Positions 8,868-16,506 of a stretch of DNA of 29,576 nt are shown here, in pieces. The stretch covers positions 59,527-89,102 of the forward strand of contig DFAM01000019.1 in NCBI GenBank assembly GCA_002365595.1, read 5' to 3'. Made by a program: the position numbers and the translations under genes. Under the pieces are notes generated by a model, which saw only the letters and a list, made by a program, of their open reading frames with translations, ran no database searches and was not told where the DNA came from. Positions within the stretch are counted from its first letter, which is position 1. Every line of letters starts with the position of its first letter. The DNA comes from Acinetobacter sp. UBA3106. GTDB lineage: Bacteria > Pseudomonadota > Gammaproteobacteria > Pseudomonadales > Moraxellaceae.

Positions 8868-8902
8868 AACCACTACCACTTGAAGCGGTAGTGGTTTTTT
8901 AT
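8868..8902 (+). terminator. Rho-independent terminator after the beta-oxidation operon
   Basis: AACCACTACC (8868-8877) pairs perfectly with GGTAGTGGTT (8887-8896), and a T-run follows directly. It closes the thiolase-hydratase/dehydrogenase operon. Confidence 0.9.
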
Positions 8903-9029
8903 TTCCTTAATTTAAATAAGGTTTTATCCGCCTTAAACCTCTCATTTCGACCTCTTTTTGTACTTTTTATGCTATAAAAGCCTATTGATAAATTGTTAAT
9001 GCTTCTTTTCGTGGCAAGGTTTGTTCTAT

Positions 9030-9305
9030 ATGTCTAAAGATTCGAATCCATCTCCTTCAAGTAAAGCTGGCTGGAAAGCTGTCGCATTGGCCATTTTTAT
9101 TGGTCTGGTTTTCTTGGGCTTTTTCTATATGGCGGTGACCAATGAACCTGACTATATGCCAAGTCAAAAACGAAAGCAGGCACAAAGTACTCAGCAAACC
9201 GTAGCTCCTGCAGCATCAGAACCGAGCGCTGCCGAAATGAATATGAGCGAAGAAGAACATGCCCAGATGGCCGATCATCATGCATCTGCTGCACACGGTC
9301 ATTAA
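9030..9305 (+). CDS. Small single-pass membrane protein with a Met/His-rich tail, function unknown
   Basis: I do not recognise a named family. The 91-residue protein has a short polar N-terminus (MSKDSNPSPSSK), one membrane segment at about residues 15-35 (VALAIFIGLVFLGFFYMAV), a Q/A/P-rich linker, and a tail with MNMSEEEHAQMADHH and a final AHGH. His and Met clusters in a probably periplasmic tail are often metal-binding, copper especially, but this is inference. The start at ATG 9030 has AAGG ten bases upstream; an in-frame TTG at 9021 has no room for a binding site. It stands alone between two strong terminators, so it is a single-gene unit. Confidence 0.75.
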   Translation: MSKDSNPSPSSKAGWKAVALAIFIGLVFLGFFYMAVTNEPDYMPSQKRKQAQSTQQTVAPAASEPSAAEMNMSEEEHAQMADHHASAAHGH

Positions 9306-9320
9306 GCTGAACTCAGCATA

Positions 9321-9351
9321 AAAAAAGCGAGATTTCATATCTCGCTTTTTT
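9321..9351. terminator. Bidirectional terminator between the small membrane protein and the acetyltransferase
   Basis: AAAAAAGCGAGAT (9321-9333) and ATCTCGCTTTTTT (9339-9351) form a perfect 13-bp arm pair with a 5-nt loop. A- and T-tracts on both sides let it stop transcription from either of the two converging genes. Confidence 0.92.
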
Positions 9352-9372
9352 ATGTTCAGAACATTTTGAGGC

Positions 9373-9798
9373 TTAGGATAAGCACATTTGCATATCAATA
9401 TGTGGAATGCCGCAATCCAGGTATTCATCGCCTTGTGCAACAAAACCCAACCCTGCATAAAACTGAATGGCATGCACCTGTGAAGACAGTTTCAGGAACT
9501 GACGCTGCTCATGTTTGGCTTGCTGAATAATCTCCAGCATCAACAACTTGCCAATGCCCTGTTCACGATAAGCCTTTAAAACCGCTACCCGTCCGATACT
9601 GTTATTCTGCAATAATCGTGCAGTCGCAACCGGATGAGTTTGGTCATAAACCACAAAATGTAATGCCACAGCATCCTGCTCATCCCATTCATCTTCTACA
9701 GAAATGTTTTGCTCCTGTATAAACACCTGCTCACGAATCAGTTTGGCATCCTGTTGCAATGCATCCCAACTACCTGAACGTATCGTTAATTCTGTCAT
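9373..9798 (-). CDS. GNAT-family N-acetyltransferase, ElaA/YjcF-like
   Basis: Acetyl-CoA-dependent acyl transfer to an unknown amine. The 141-residue protein covers one GNAT domain. The N-terminal part, LIREQVFIQEQNISVEDEWD, is typical of the ElaA/YjcF subgroup. The acetyl-CoA-binding motif A is RVAVLKAYREQGIGKLLM (R/Q-x-x-G-x-G at REQGIG), followed by LKLSSQVHAIQFYAGLGFV and the subgroup-typical C-terminal GIPHIDM. It is codirectional with the methyltransferase gene upstream, but a probable terminator hairpin separates them. The substrate cannot be read from the sequence. Confidence 0.9.
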   Translation of the reverse strand: MTELTIRSGSWDALQQDAKLIREQVFIQEQNISVEDEWDEQDAVALHFVVYDQTHPVATARLLQNNSIGRVAVLKAYREQGIGKLLMLEIIQQAKHEQRQFLKLSSQVHAIQFYAGLGFVAQGDEYLDCGIPHIDMQMCLS

Positions 9799-9815
9799 CG
9801 AAATATCTTCTTCCT

Positions 9816-9839
9816 AAAAAGCAGTTTTAAGACTGCTTT
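9816..9839 (-). terminator. Probable terminator after the methyltransferase gene
   Basis: On the minus strand AAAGCAGT pairs with ACTGCTTT around a 6-nt loop, and the arm runs into five T. The U-tract is short, so read-through into the acetyltransferase gene is possible. Confidence 0.55.
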
Positions 9840-9851
9840 ATCCCTTTAACA

Positions 9852-11075
9852 TTAGCACTTACAGCCAATATCTTGCTGATCCCACTGATCATTTAATAAC
9901 AATTCCAGGGAATGCTTCTGAATGCCATACATCTGTTTTAACGCCTGAATCTGCGCCAAAACCTGCTGATCCGGTGCCTGATAATCCTTGCGCTTGGTCG
10001 CTAAAATCATTTTGTTTTTACTGGTATGTTCCAAGGCCACAAATTCAAACACCTTGGTTTCATAACCATACGCTTTCAGCAATAAGGCACGAATGGTATC
10101 GGTCAGCATTTCAGCCTGCTGTCCGGCATGAATGCCAAATTGCAGCATCGGTTTTAGCACTTCGGGACTTTTTAATTGTGGACGCAATTCTTTATGGCAA
10201 CACGGCGCGCACATGATCATTTGGGCATTTAAGCGGATACCGGTATGAATGGCAAAGTCGGTTGCCACATCACAGGCATGCAAGGCAATCATCACATCCA
10301 GATGGTCCGGTTGATAGGTACGCACATCGCCCTGGAAAAAATCCAGTTGCTGAAAATCGGATTGCTGCGCAACGCCCTGACAGAACTCCACCATTTTCGG
10401 ATTAAGCTCTACGCCTGTAACGAAAGGAGCCTGACCATGTTTGGCCAGATAGTCATATAAAGCAAAGGTCAAATAGCCTTTGCCTGAACCAAAATCAACC
10501 ACACGTAACGCATGATCGTGCTGATTAATCTGATCCAGAGCGCCGGAAAAAATTTCCACAAATTTATTAATCTGTTTCCATTTACGCGCCATGCTCGGAA
10601 TAATCTGCGCTTTAGCATCAGTAATACCCAGCGGTTGTAAAAAGTAGCTGTCCTGATCGACATAACGATGCTTGGCACGGTCATGTCCTTGCTGGGTCTC
10701 TGCCTGAGTCACTGTCGCGTTCGCCTTTTTACTGCTGCTCAACATGGCTTTCTTCTTGTTTTTTTTCAGTTGCACCTCTTCACTCGCGGTAAATAAATTC
10801 GCCTGTTTAGATTGAGTCAACAGAGACTGCACCAATGACACCGCTTCAGCTAAAGGGTAATTTTTAGTGACATCCTGAGTCTTGTAACGATACAGGCAAC
10901 TAAGCATAGGTTGATTTTGTAATGAAATGACTCTTAAGGTCATTTTCTCCAAATCCTCAAGTTCACCTTTATACTGGCTAATAATCATTCGATCAAAACT
11001 ATGTGTTTCAATGGCTTGCTGAAAGGCATCTAAGAATTTTTGTTCCTGAATAGAAGGAGAAGCCGCTTGAGACAT
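9852..11075 (-). CDS. Class I SAM-dependent methyltransferase, PF13679 (METTL25/RRNAD1-like) type
   Basis: A 407-residue protein. The N-terminal 150 residues are not recognised and include a lysine-rich stretch (KKNKKKAMLSSSKK). The methyltransferase fold starts at about residue 190 with VVDFGSGKGYLTFAL (SAM motif I), then GVELNPKMVEF (acidic residue for the SAM ribose), IALHACDVATDFAI and MCAPCCHKEL. The combination LHACD-x-AT-D and A-P-C-C-H-K-E is characteristic of the Methyltransf_32 family, whose bacterial members are mostly uncharacterised, with RNA or protein as suspected substrates. ATG 11075 is preferred to the GTG at 11084; neither has a strong binding site. It is divergent from the hemolysin III gene, with about 100 bp between them. 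Confidence 0.85.
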   Translation of the reverse strand: MSQAASPSIQEQKFLDAFQQAIETHSFDRMIISQYKGELEDLEKMTLRVISLQNQPMLSCLYRYKTQDVTKNYPLAEAVSLVQSLLTQSKQANLFTASEEVQLKKNKKKAMLSSSKKANATVTQAETQQGHDRAKHRYVDQDSYFLQPLGITDAKAQIIPSMARKWKQINKFVEIFSGALDQINQHDHALRVVDFGSGKGYLTFALYDYLAKHGQAPFVTGVELNPKMVEFCQGVAQQSDFQQLDFFQGDVRTYQPDHLDVMIALHACDVATDFAIHTGIRLNAQMIMCAPCCHKELRPQLKSPEVLKPMLQFGIHAGQQAEMLTDTIRALLLKAYGYETKVFEFVALEHTSKNKMILATKRKDYQAPDQQVLAQIQALKQMYGIQKHSLELLLNDQWDQQDIGCKC

Positions 11076-11178
11076 ACAAATCACTCGAATAAATTAAGTT
11101 CTCAGTTTAAAACTTCTTACTTTAAAGGTAAAACTGCATTACTATACAAGTGTATTTTTTAATTATAGAAAATCAATA

Positions 11179-11820
11179 ATGACAACTCCTCAAATGCAGA
11201 CCTACGATCCACATGAAGAAAAAATAAATGCGATCAGTCATGCACTTGGCGCACTCCTTGCGCTTATTGCCAGTATTTTCATGCTGATCAAAGGCAGTGA
11301 TTTACCGCTCGGGCAATTTATTGGCTTATGTGTTTATGCGCTGAGTATGATTTTACTCTTTTCGGCATCCAGCCTATATCATTATGCCGAATCGCCACAA
11401 CGTCGCGGCTGGTACAAAAAACTCGACCATACTGCCATTTATTACCTGATTGCGGGAACCTATACCCCGTTCCTGTCCATCGCCATGCCTACGGCTAAAG
11501 CGCAGTATTTGTTGATTGCACTCTGGCTGATTGCGCTTATTGGTACACTATTCAAGTTAGTTTTCATTCATCGATTTCAGAAAATTTCTCTGATCGCCTA
11601 TTTGGTCATGGGATGGCTGGCTTTACTGGTCATGGATGATATGCAACGCTTTTTAAGTGCTCAAGCTTTAACCTATTTGATTATTGGCGGGCTTTCTTAC
11701 ACCATTGGTGCATTGTTTTATGCCTTAAAAAGAGTAAGATATACCCACGCTATCTGGCACATTTTTGTATTGATAGGTGCAGGATCACATTTTCTGTCTA
11801 TCTATCTTTACGTGATTTAA
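11179..11820 (+). CDS. Hemolysin III (PAQR/TrhA) family membrane protein
   Basis: A 213-residue seven-helix inner-membrane protein. Family marks are the N-terminal EEKINAISHALGALLALIAS, SASSLYHYAE after the second helix, KLDHTAIYYLIAGTYTPF and the C-terminal HAIWHIFVLIGAGSHFLSIY. The conserved histidines are those proposed to bind metal in the PAQR superfamily. E. coli TrhA (YqfA), of this family, has been linked to membrane-fluidity homeostasis; the hemolysin name comes from a Bacillus cereus gene and need not imply toxicity. It is monocistronic and divergent from the methyltransferase. Confidence 0.9.
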   Translation: MTTPQMQTYDPHEEKINAISHALGALLALIASIFMLIKGSDLPLGQFIGLCVYALSMILLFSASSLYHYAESPQRRGWYKKLDHTAIYYLIAGTYTPFLSIAMPTAKAQYLLIALWLIALIGTLFKLVFIHRFQKISLIAYLVMGWLALLVMDDMQRFLSAQALTYLIIGGLSYTIGALFYALKRVRYTHAIWHIFVLIGAGSHFLSIYLYVI

Positions 11821-11963
11821 CCCTCTCATTCTTCATTTCAGTGACCCTGAGCGAGTCGAGTAGAGAAGGTTCTTCGTTGTTTTTTTAAGAAATTACGCCT
11901 TTTTTAAAAAGATTACGCTTTTAAAATTAAGCTTTTTTATTTTTAGTAAGTGTAAGGTCATCC

Positions 11964-13280
11964 ATGGCGTCTTCAGATTCTATTGCTGCTACTACAGAAG
12001 TAGCTACAAATTCAAAATTCCGCGTACTAACGGCGAGTCTTGTTGGTACCACAATCGAATTCTTCGATTTTTATATTTATGCCACTGCGGCAGTCATTAT
12101 TTTTCCGTACTTGTTCTTCCCGGCCAGTACCGATCCAATGACAGCAACCATTCAATCGCTGGCAACTTTTGCGATTGCCTTCATTGCCCGCCCGATTGGC
12201 GCGGCACTGTTTGGGCATCTGGGTGACCGGATTGGCCGTAAAGCCACATTGGTTGCGGCACTACTCACCATGGGTCTTTCAACCGTATGTATCGGTTTAT
12301 TACCTACCTATGCTCATATCGGTATTGCAGCACCCTTATTGCTTGCGCTTTGCCGTTTGGGTCAAGGTTTGGGTTTAGGCGGTGAATGGTCTGGTGCGGT
12401 TCTACTTGCCACGGAAAATGCTCCGGAAGGTAAACGTGCCTGGTACGGTATGTTTCCGCAACTGGGTGCACCAATCGGCTTTATCCTGGCTACAGGTTCG
12501 TTCCTGACCCTGGGTGCATTCATGTCTGAAGCAGACTTTATGCAATGGGGCTGGCGCATTCCGTTTATTTCAAGTGCTTTACTGGTCATTATGGGTTTAT
12601 GGATTCGTTTAAAACTCCATGAAACACCAGCGTTCCAAAAAGTATTGGACAAGCAAAAAGAAGTTAATATTCCATTTAAAGAAGTGACCACCAAACATTG
12701 GCGTATGCTGATTTTAGGTACGATTGCGGCAATCTGTACGTTCGTGGTGTTCTACCTGACTACAGTATTTGCATTGCAATGGGGTACCAAACAGCTCGGC
12801 TATAGTCGTGAACAATTCTTGCAGTTGCAACTGGTTGCTACCTTATGTTTTGCTGCATTTATTCCACTTTCTGCCGTGTTTGCGGAAAAGTTTGGTCGTA
12901 AAACCACTTCTATTGCCGTGTGTATTGTATCGGCCATTTTCGGTCTGTTCTTTGCCGATATGCTGGAATCAGGCAGCACGCTCGTGGTGTTCTTATTCCT
13001 GTGTATTGGTTTAGCCATTATGGGCTTAACTTATGGTCCTATCGGTACTGTACTGTCTGAAATTTTTCCGACTTCAGTTCGTTATACCGGTTCAGCATTA
13101 ACCTTTAACCTTGCAGGTATTTTTGGTGCCTCTTTTGCTCCATTAATTGCAACCAAGCTTGCGACCACGTATGGTTTATATGCGGTAGGTTATTACTTAA
13201 CTGCTGCATCGATTCTTTCACTGCTTGCCTTCCTGGCCATCCGTGAAACCAAAAATGATGATGTAAACAACCAGGTTTAA
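11964..13280 (+). CDS. MFS transporter, metabolite:H+ symporter (MHS) family
   Basis: A 438-residue inner-membrane symporter of the ShiA/ProP/KgtP type with 12 predicted helices. The N-terminus SLVGTTIEFFDFYIYATAA is the MHS-family helix 1 signature, FIARPIGAALFGHLGDRIGRK (residues 73-93) is the helix 2/3 loop motif, and GLGLGGEWSGAVLLATE is the helix 4 motif. The matching second-half loop is EKFGRK. AAGG lies upstream of ATG 11964. Substrates in this family are small organic acids or osmolytes; nothing in the neighbourhood identifies the one used here. A strong terminator follows. Confidence 0.92.
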   Translation: MASSDSIAATTEVATNSKFRVLTASLVGTTIEFFDFYIYATAAVIIFPYLFFPASTDPMTATIQSLATFAIAFIARPIGAALFGHLGDRIGRKATLVAALLTMGLSTVCIGLLPTYAHIGIAAPLLLALCRLGQGLGLGGEWSGAVLLATENAPEGKRAWYGMFPQLGAPIGFILATGSFLTLGAFMSEADFMQWGWRIPFISSALLVIMGLWIRLKLHETPAFQKVLDKQKEVNIPFKEVTTKHWRMLILGTIAAICTFVVFYLTTVFALQWGTKQLGYSREQFLQLQLVATLCFAAFIPLSAVFAEKFGRKTTSIAVCIVSAIFGLFFADMLESGSTLVVFLFLCIGLAIMGLTYGPIGTVLSEIFPTSVRYTGSALTFNLAGIFGASFAPLIATKLATTYGLYAVGYYLTAASILSLLAFLAIRETKNDDVNNQV

Positions 13281-13294
13281 TCTCATACCCGAAT

Positions 13295-13328
13295 AAAAAA
13301 ACCAGCGTTATCTACGCTGGTTTTTTTT
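13295..13328. terminator. Bidirectional terminator between the MFS gene and the 114-aa hypothetical
   Basis: CCAGCGT (13302-13308) and ACGCTGG (13314-13320) flanked by seven A and eight T form a symmetrical terminator for the two converging genes. Confidence 0.93.
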
Positions 13329-13333
13329 GCAGT

Positions 13334-13678
13334 TTAAACTTGCTCATCACTTAAAATTTGTTGATAGATTTCTTCAAATTTGCTTCGCTCGCCACCTGCA
13401 TTGTAATAACTCGAAATAATGTAACTGACCAATTGCCGGTATCTTTCCGTCCCATACAAATGATCCAACAAAGCTTCTACATACTGTTCATTAAAGCCAA
13501 CATCACTCAGCAATTGCTGGAACTTTTGATAAAACCTGCTGGCAAATTCCGGAGTATTGACCACATCACTTTCTGCTTGCAGAAAAGCATGTTCTAAAGC
13601 AATCAAACCCATTTCCAGCTGGGATGCTTGCATAGCAGTTAAATCAAAAAATTGTCCCACTTCCTGCGAAAAAGACAT
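13334..13678 (-). CDS. Hypothetical 114-aa, mainly helical cytosolic protein
   Basis: I recognise no domain. The protein is acidic and predicted helical from its pattern (VGQFFDLTAMQASQLEMGLIAL, EFASRFYQKFQQLL, YVEALLDHLYG, RYRQLVSYIISSYY), with no signal peptide or membrane segment. The coding assignment rests on an excellent binding site (GAGGAGAAG just before ATG 13678), normal codon use and a bidirectional terminator just after the stop. It is upstream of no partner, with a terminator on one side and a 90-bp gap on the other, so the context gives no function. Confidence 0.75.
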   Translation of the reverse strand: MSFSQEVGQFFDLTAMQASQLEMGLIALEHAFLQAESDVVNTPEFASRFYQKFQQLLSDVGFNEQYVEALLDHLYGTERYRQLVSYIISSYYNAGGERSKFEEIYQQILSDEQV

Positions 13679-13767
13679 CTGCTTCTCCTCATTCTTGTGT
13701 TATTCATCGCTATCATTTTAGCGCATGTCGAATATAGGACAACTGAATAATGACGATTTAAAAGTAT

Positions 13768-14778
13768 TTAAATCAGCTCAATAATATCAATGGTTGGCGG
13801 TACGCGAAAACGAAAGGGTACACCGACCATTCCTGTGCCAACCGTTACAAATACATCGGCATTTTCATGCTGGTACAAGCCTTTTTTATGTCCAAGAATG
13901 GATACTTTTTTCATAATGTAGTTGGTCAGCCAAGGCAGTTCCACCTGTCCGCCATGGGTATGTCCCGACAGCATCAGAGGACGGGTCGGTAATTGCGGTA
14001 CCATATCCACCGTATCGGGGTTATGCGATAAAATCACCCAGGGTTTGTCTTGCGGCAAATCCGGCATATAACGCATATCGGTTTTTCCGGCCCACAAATC
14101 CCCAACACCCAGCAATCTGAATTCATCAAATTCAACAATCTGCCCCTCAATATCAATCACGTTATTGACTTTTAACGCATGCCGCAACAGGTTTAAAATC
14201 GGCGGTCCGGGATACTGTTCATCATGATTGCCATTCACCGAATAAACCGGTGCATTGATGTTTTGTAAAATGGCCAGCTCATCTACCAGGGTGTTTTCAG
14301 GTTCATAGGTCCAGTCCCCTGCGACCATCACCAGATCGGGATTTTGCTGATTAATTTTATCGACAATAATTTTCAGCTGGCGTTCATGCCCAGAAAACAG
14401 GCCAATGTGTAAATCGGCAATCAAGGCCAGTTTGACTGGACGCTGCAGCTTTTGTTCCGGATTAAGCTGGTATTGCAGGGTTTGAACCATAACATGCTGG
14501 GGCTCGATAAAGCGGGCATAAATCAGTACACAGCTCAGCAAGAAAATAAATGTGGCCTGGTGGATAGAGTAATAACCACTCCAGCCGGCAAACAGGCTAA
14601 AGAAAAATAAAGGGATAAGTAAATAAGATAAATAAAAAGCCAATAAGTGGACAAAAGCTTTAAAAGGATGAATAGTCTCTGTTCGCATTTGGCTTAACCA
14701 CGCCTGCGCTATTCCCCACAACGCGATTACAGCGAAACTGATATAAAAATAAAAAGCAACTAAGTGCGAATCCCACAT
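13768..14778 (-). CDS. Membrane-anchored metallophosphoesterase (YaeI-like)
   Basis: A 336-residue protein with three N-terminal membrane helices (about 8-28, 43-63, 74-92) and a calcineurin-like phosphoesterase domain from about residue 115. The metal-ligand motifs are complete: D122-x-H124 in IADLHIG, D155 in AGDWTYE, N184-H185-D186 in GNHDE, H252 in LSHNPD, and H273/H275 in SGHTHGGQ. Relatives are the YaeI-type phosphodiesterases; some act on UDP-diacylglucosamine-type lipids, but the substrate here is unknown. It faces the phospholipase D-family gene divergently with about 110 bp between ATG codons, suggesting a shared control region for two envelope phosphodiesterases. Confidence 0.9.
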   Translation of the reverse strand: MWDSHLVAFYFYISFAVIALWGIAQAWLSQMRTETIHPFKAFVHLLAFYLSYLLIPLFFFSLFAGWSGYYSIHQATFIFLLSCVLIYARFIEPQHVMVQTLQYQLNPEQKLQRPVKLALIADLHIGLFSGHERQLKIIVDKINQQNPDLVMVAGDWTYEPENTLVDELAILQNINAPVYSVNGNHDEQYPGPPILNLLRHALKVNNVIDIEGQIVEFDEFRLLGVGDLWAGKTDMRYMPDLPQDKPWVILSHNPDTVDMVPQLPTRPLMLSGHTHGGQVELPWLTNYIMKKVSILGHKKGLYQHENADVFVTVGTGMVGVPFRFRVPPTIDIIELI

Positions 14779-14831
14779 ACTATCTTCTCTAATGATTGCG
14801 ACGATATTACATCATTCATCTATTCTGATAT

Positions 14832-14859
14832 TTATCTTTTCATAGCTCACAATTATACT
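14832..14859 (+). promoter_or_regulatory. Candidate promoter for the phospholipase D-family gene
   Basis: TTATCT (14832-14837) and TATACT (14854-14859) are separated by 16 bp and lie 30 bp upstream of the preferred ATG at 14890. The -10 box is good and the -35 box is weak, so this is tentative. It supports the shorter gene start, because the longer ORF would begin upstream of the promoter. Confidence 0.35.
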
Positions 14860-14889
14860 CAAACCAATTTTTGGTATTGTTTACAATCT

Positions 14890-16500
14890 ATGGCACGACT
14901 CTCTCAGCAAACAAGGCACACAAGCACCTATAAAACCGCAGTATTGCTGAGTTGTAGCTTGATTTTGGGAATTCCTGCATGCTCGACCCTTCCCAAACAG
15001 ATTCCCCAGCCAGTTGAATATTCATTCGATACCAAAACTGAACACAGCTCACTGGCTAAAATCATTTTGCCTTTAAGGGAGCAAAATCCTAATCTTACCG
15101 GTTATCATGTTTTATACGACCCGCTTGAAGCTTTGGCCGCACGTATCCATTTAATTGATAAAGCAGAAAAAACTTTAGATTTACAATACTATATTTGGGA
15201 CAACGATAAAATCGGAGCGCTGGCTCTGCACTCTATCATTAAAGCGGCTGACCGAGGCGTAAAGGTTCGTCTGCTGATGGATGACAACAATGCCAAAAAG
15301 ATGGAAGGCATTTATCTGGCGCTCGATCAGCATCAAAACATTGATGTGCGCCTGTATAATCCTTACCGTTTTAGACAGTACCGTGCCATGGACATGGTGC
15401 TGGATTTAAAGCGGATTAACCGCCGCATGCATAATAAAAGTTTTATTGCAGACAACCAGATTTCCCTGATTGGTGGTCGCAATATGAGTAACCAGTATTA
15501 TAACGTCAGTGACAATTATCAATTTTCCGATGTGGATGTGATGCTGGTCGGCGCTGCATCAGATGAAATCATTCATTCCTTTGATGAATACTGGAATGAT
15601 GATTACGCATTTCCGGTCAAGCAAATTGTTAATCCGAGAGATTACTCCTTGCGTTTTGACAGCCTGAAAAAGCAACTCGAGGAACATTCGAAAAGCATTG
15701 CCGTGCAAAATTATCTTGATTTAGCCACCCGATCACATGCTTTTGAAGAGTGGCTGAATAACAGTATTCAATTTGACTGGGTCAAAGCGGAAGTCGTCAG
15801 TGATTCACCGAGTAAAATCAGGGCCAAGGCCAAAAAAGAACAACATCTGAATTTTCAGCTGATTAACCGTTTAGAAAAACCCGAACACAGTGTCGATATT
15901 ATTTCCGCTTATTTCGTCCCGGAAAAAAAAGGCGAAAAAATGCTGAGTGATCTGGCTCAAAACAATATCAATGTGCGGGTACTGACCAATTCCTTTAAAG
16001 CCAATGACGTAGCTTTGGTGCATGCATTCTATGGCAAATATCGCAAGAATTTACTCCAGGACAATGTCGAACTGTACGAGTTTCTGTCTGTGCCGGAAAC
16101 AGAAAACCTAAATGCCAATACCAAGGAAATTGCAGAAAAAGCCAAGGTCAACATCAAAGGGTTAAGTCGTTCCAGCCTACATGCCAAACTCATGACCATA
16201 GATGAAAAGCAGGTTTTTATTGGATCTTTCAATTTTGACCCACGCTCTGCCTATTTAAATACAGAAATTGGCGTATTGCTGGACAGCCCGAATCTGGCCA
16301 AAACTGTACATCAAACCATGAACCAAAATTTGGCTAAATATGCCTACAAACTGGTTTTAGATGCCAACAATAATATTAACTGGAAAATTAAACGCCATGA
16401 TGGCAGCATCAAAACCTATCAGAAAGAACCCAAGATGAAATGGTGGCAAAAAGCTGGGGTGAAAATGATTTCCTGGTTACCGCTGGAAGGTTTTATGTAA
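14890..16500 (+). CDS. Phospholipase D-family (cardiolipin synthase-like) lipoprotein
   Basis: A 536-residue protein with two HKD catalytic motifs: H181-x-K183-x4-D188 in MHNKSFIADNQ, and H431-x-K433-x4-D438 in LHAKLMTIDEK with the downstream GSFNFDPRS. The N-terminus after ATG 14890 has a basic stretch, a hydrophobic core (AVLLSCSLILG) and GIPACS, a plausible lipobox with Cys about residue 36, so the enzyme is probably lipid-anchored in the envelope. The reaction is phosphatidyl transfer or hydrolysis; ClsC-type cardiolipin synthesis is one possibility. The reading frame is open back to a GTG at 14764, but that start would overlap the divergent gene and bury the signal sequence. The binding site at 14890 is poor. 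It converges on the acyltransferase gene with 6 bp between stop codons. Confidence 0.85.
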   Translation: MARLSQQTRHTSTYKTAVLLSCSLILGIPACSTLPKQIPQPVEYSFDTKTEHSSLAKIILPLREQNPNLTGYHVLYDPLEALAARIHLIDKAEKTLDLQYYIWDNDKIGALALHSIIKAADRGVKVRLLMDDNNAKKMEGIYLALDQHQNIDVRLYNPYRFRQYRAMDMVLDLKRINRRMHNKSFIADNQISLIGGRNMSNQYYNVSDNYQFSDVDVMLVGAASDEIIHSFDEYWNDDYAFPVKQIVNPRDYSLRFDSLKKQLEEHSKSIAVQNYLDLATRSHAFEEWLNNSIQFDWVKAEVVSDSPSKIRAKAKKEQHLNFQLINRLEKPEHSVDIISAYFVPEKKGEKMLSDLAQNNINVRVLTNSFKANDVALVHAFYGKYRKNLLQDNVELYEFLSVPETENLNANTKEIAEKAKVNIKGLSRSSLHAKLMTIDEKQVFIGSFNFDPRSAYLNTEIGVLLDSPNLAKTVHQTMNQNLAKYAYKLVLDANNNINWKIKRHDGSIKTYQKEPKMKWWQKAGVKMISWLPLEGFM

Positions 16501-16506
16501 GCGCCC

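Noticed and set aside
11888..11945. Imperfect repeats ATTACGCCTTTT / ATTACGCTTTTA before the MFS gene
   Set aside because: Short, AT-rich and imperfect, with no clear regulatory geometry.
13755..13774. GATTTAAA/TTTAAATC inverted repeat at the stop of the metallophosphoesterase gene
   Set aside because: The stem is purely A/T apart from the end pair and no T-tract follows on the minus strand, so it is not a convincing terminator.
14764..14889. N-terminal extension of the phospholipase D-family protein
   Set aside because: A GTG start here would overlap the divergent phosphoesterase gene and place the lipoprotein signal sequence internally.
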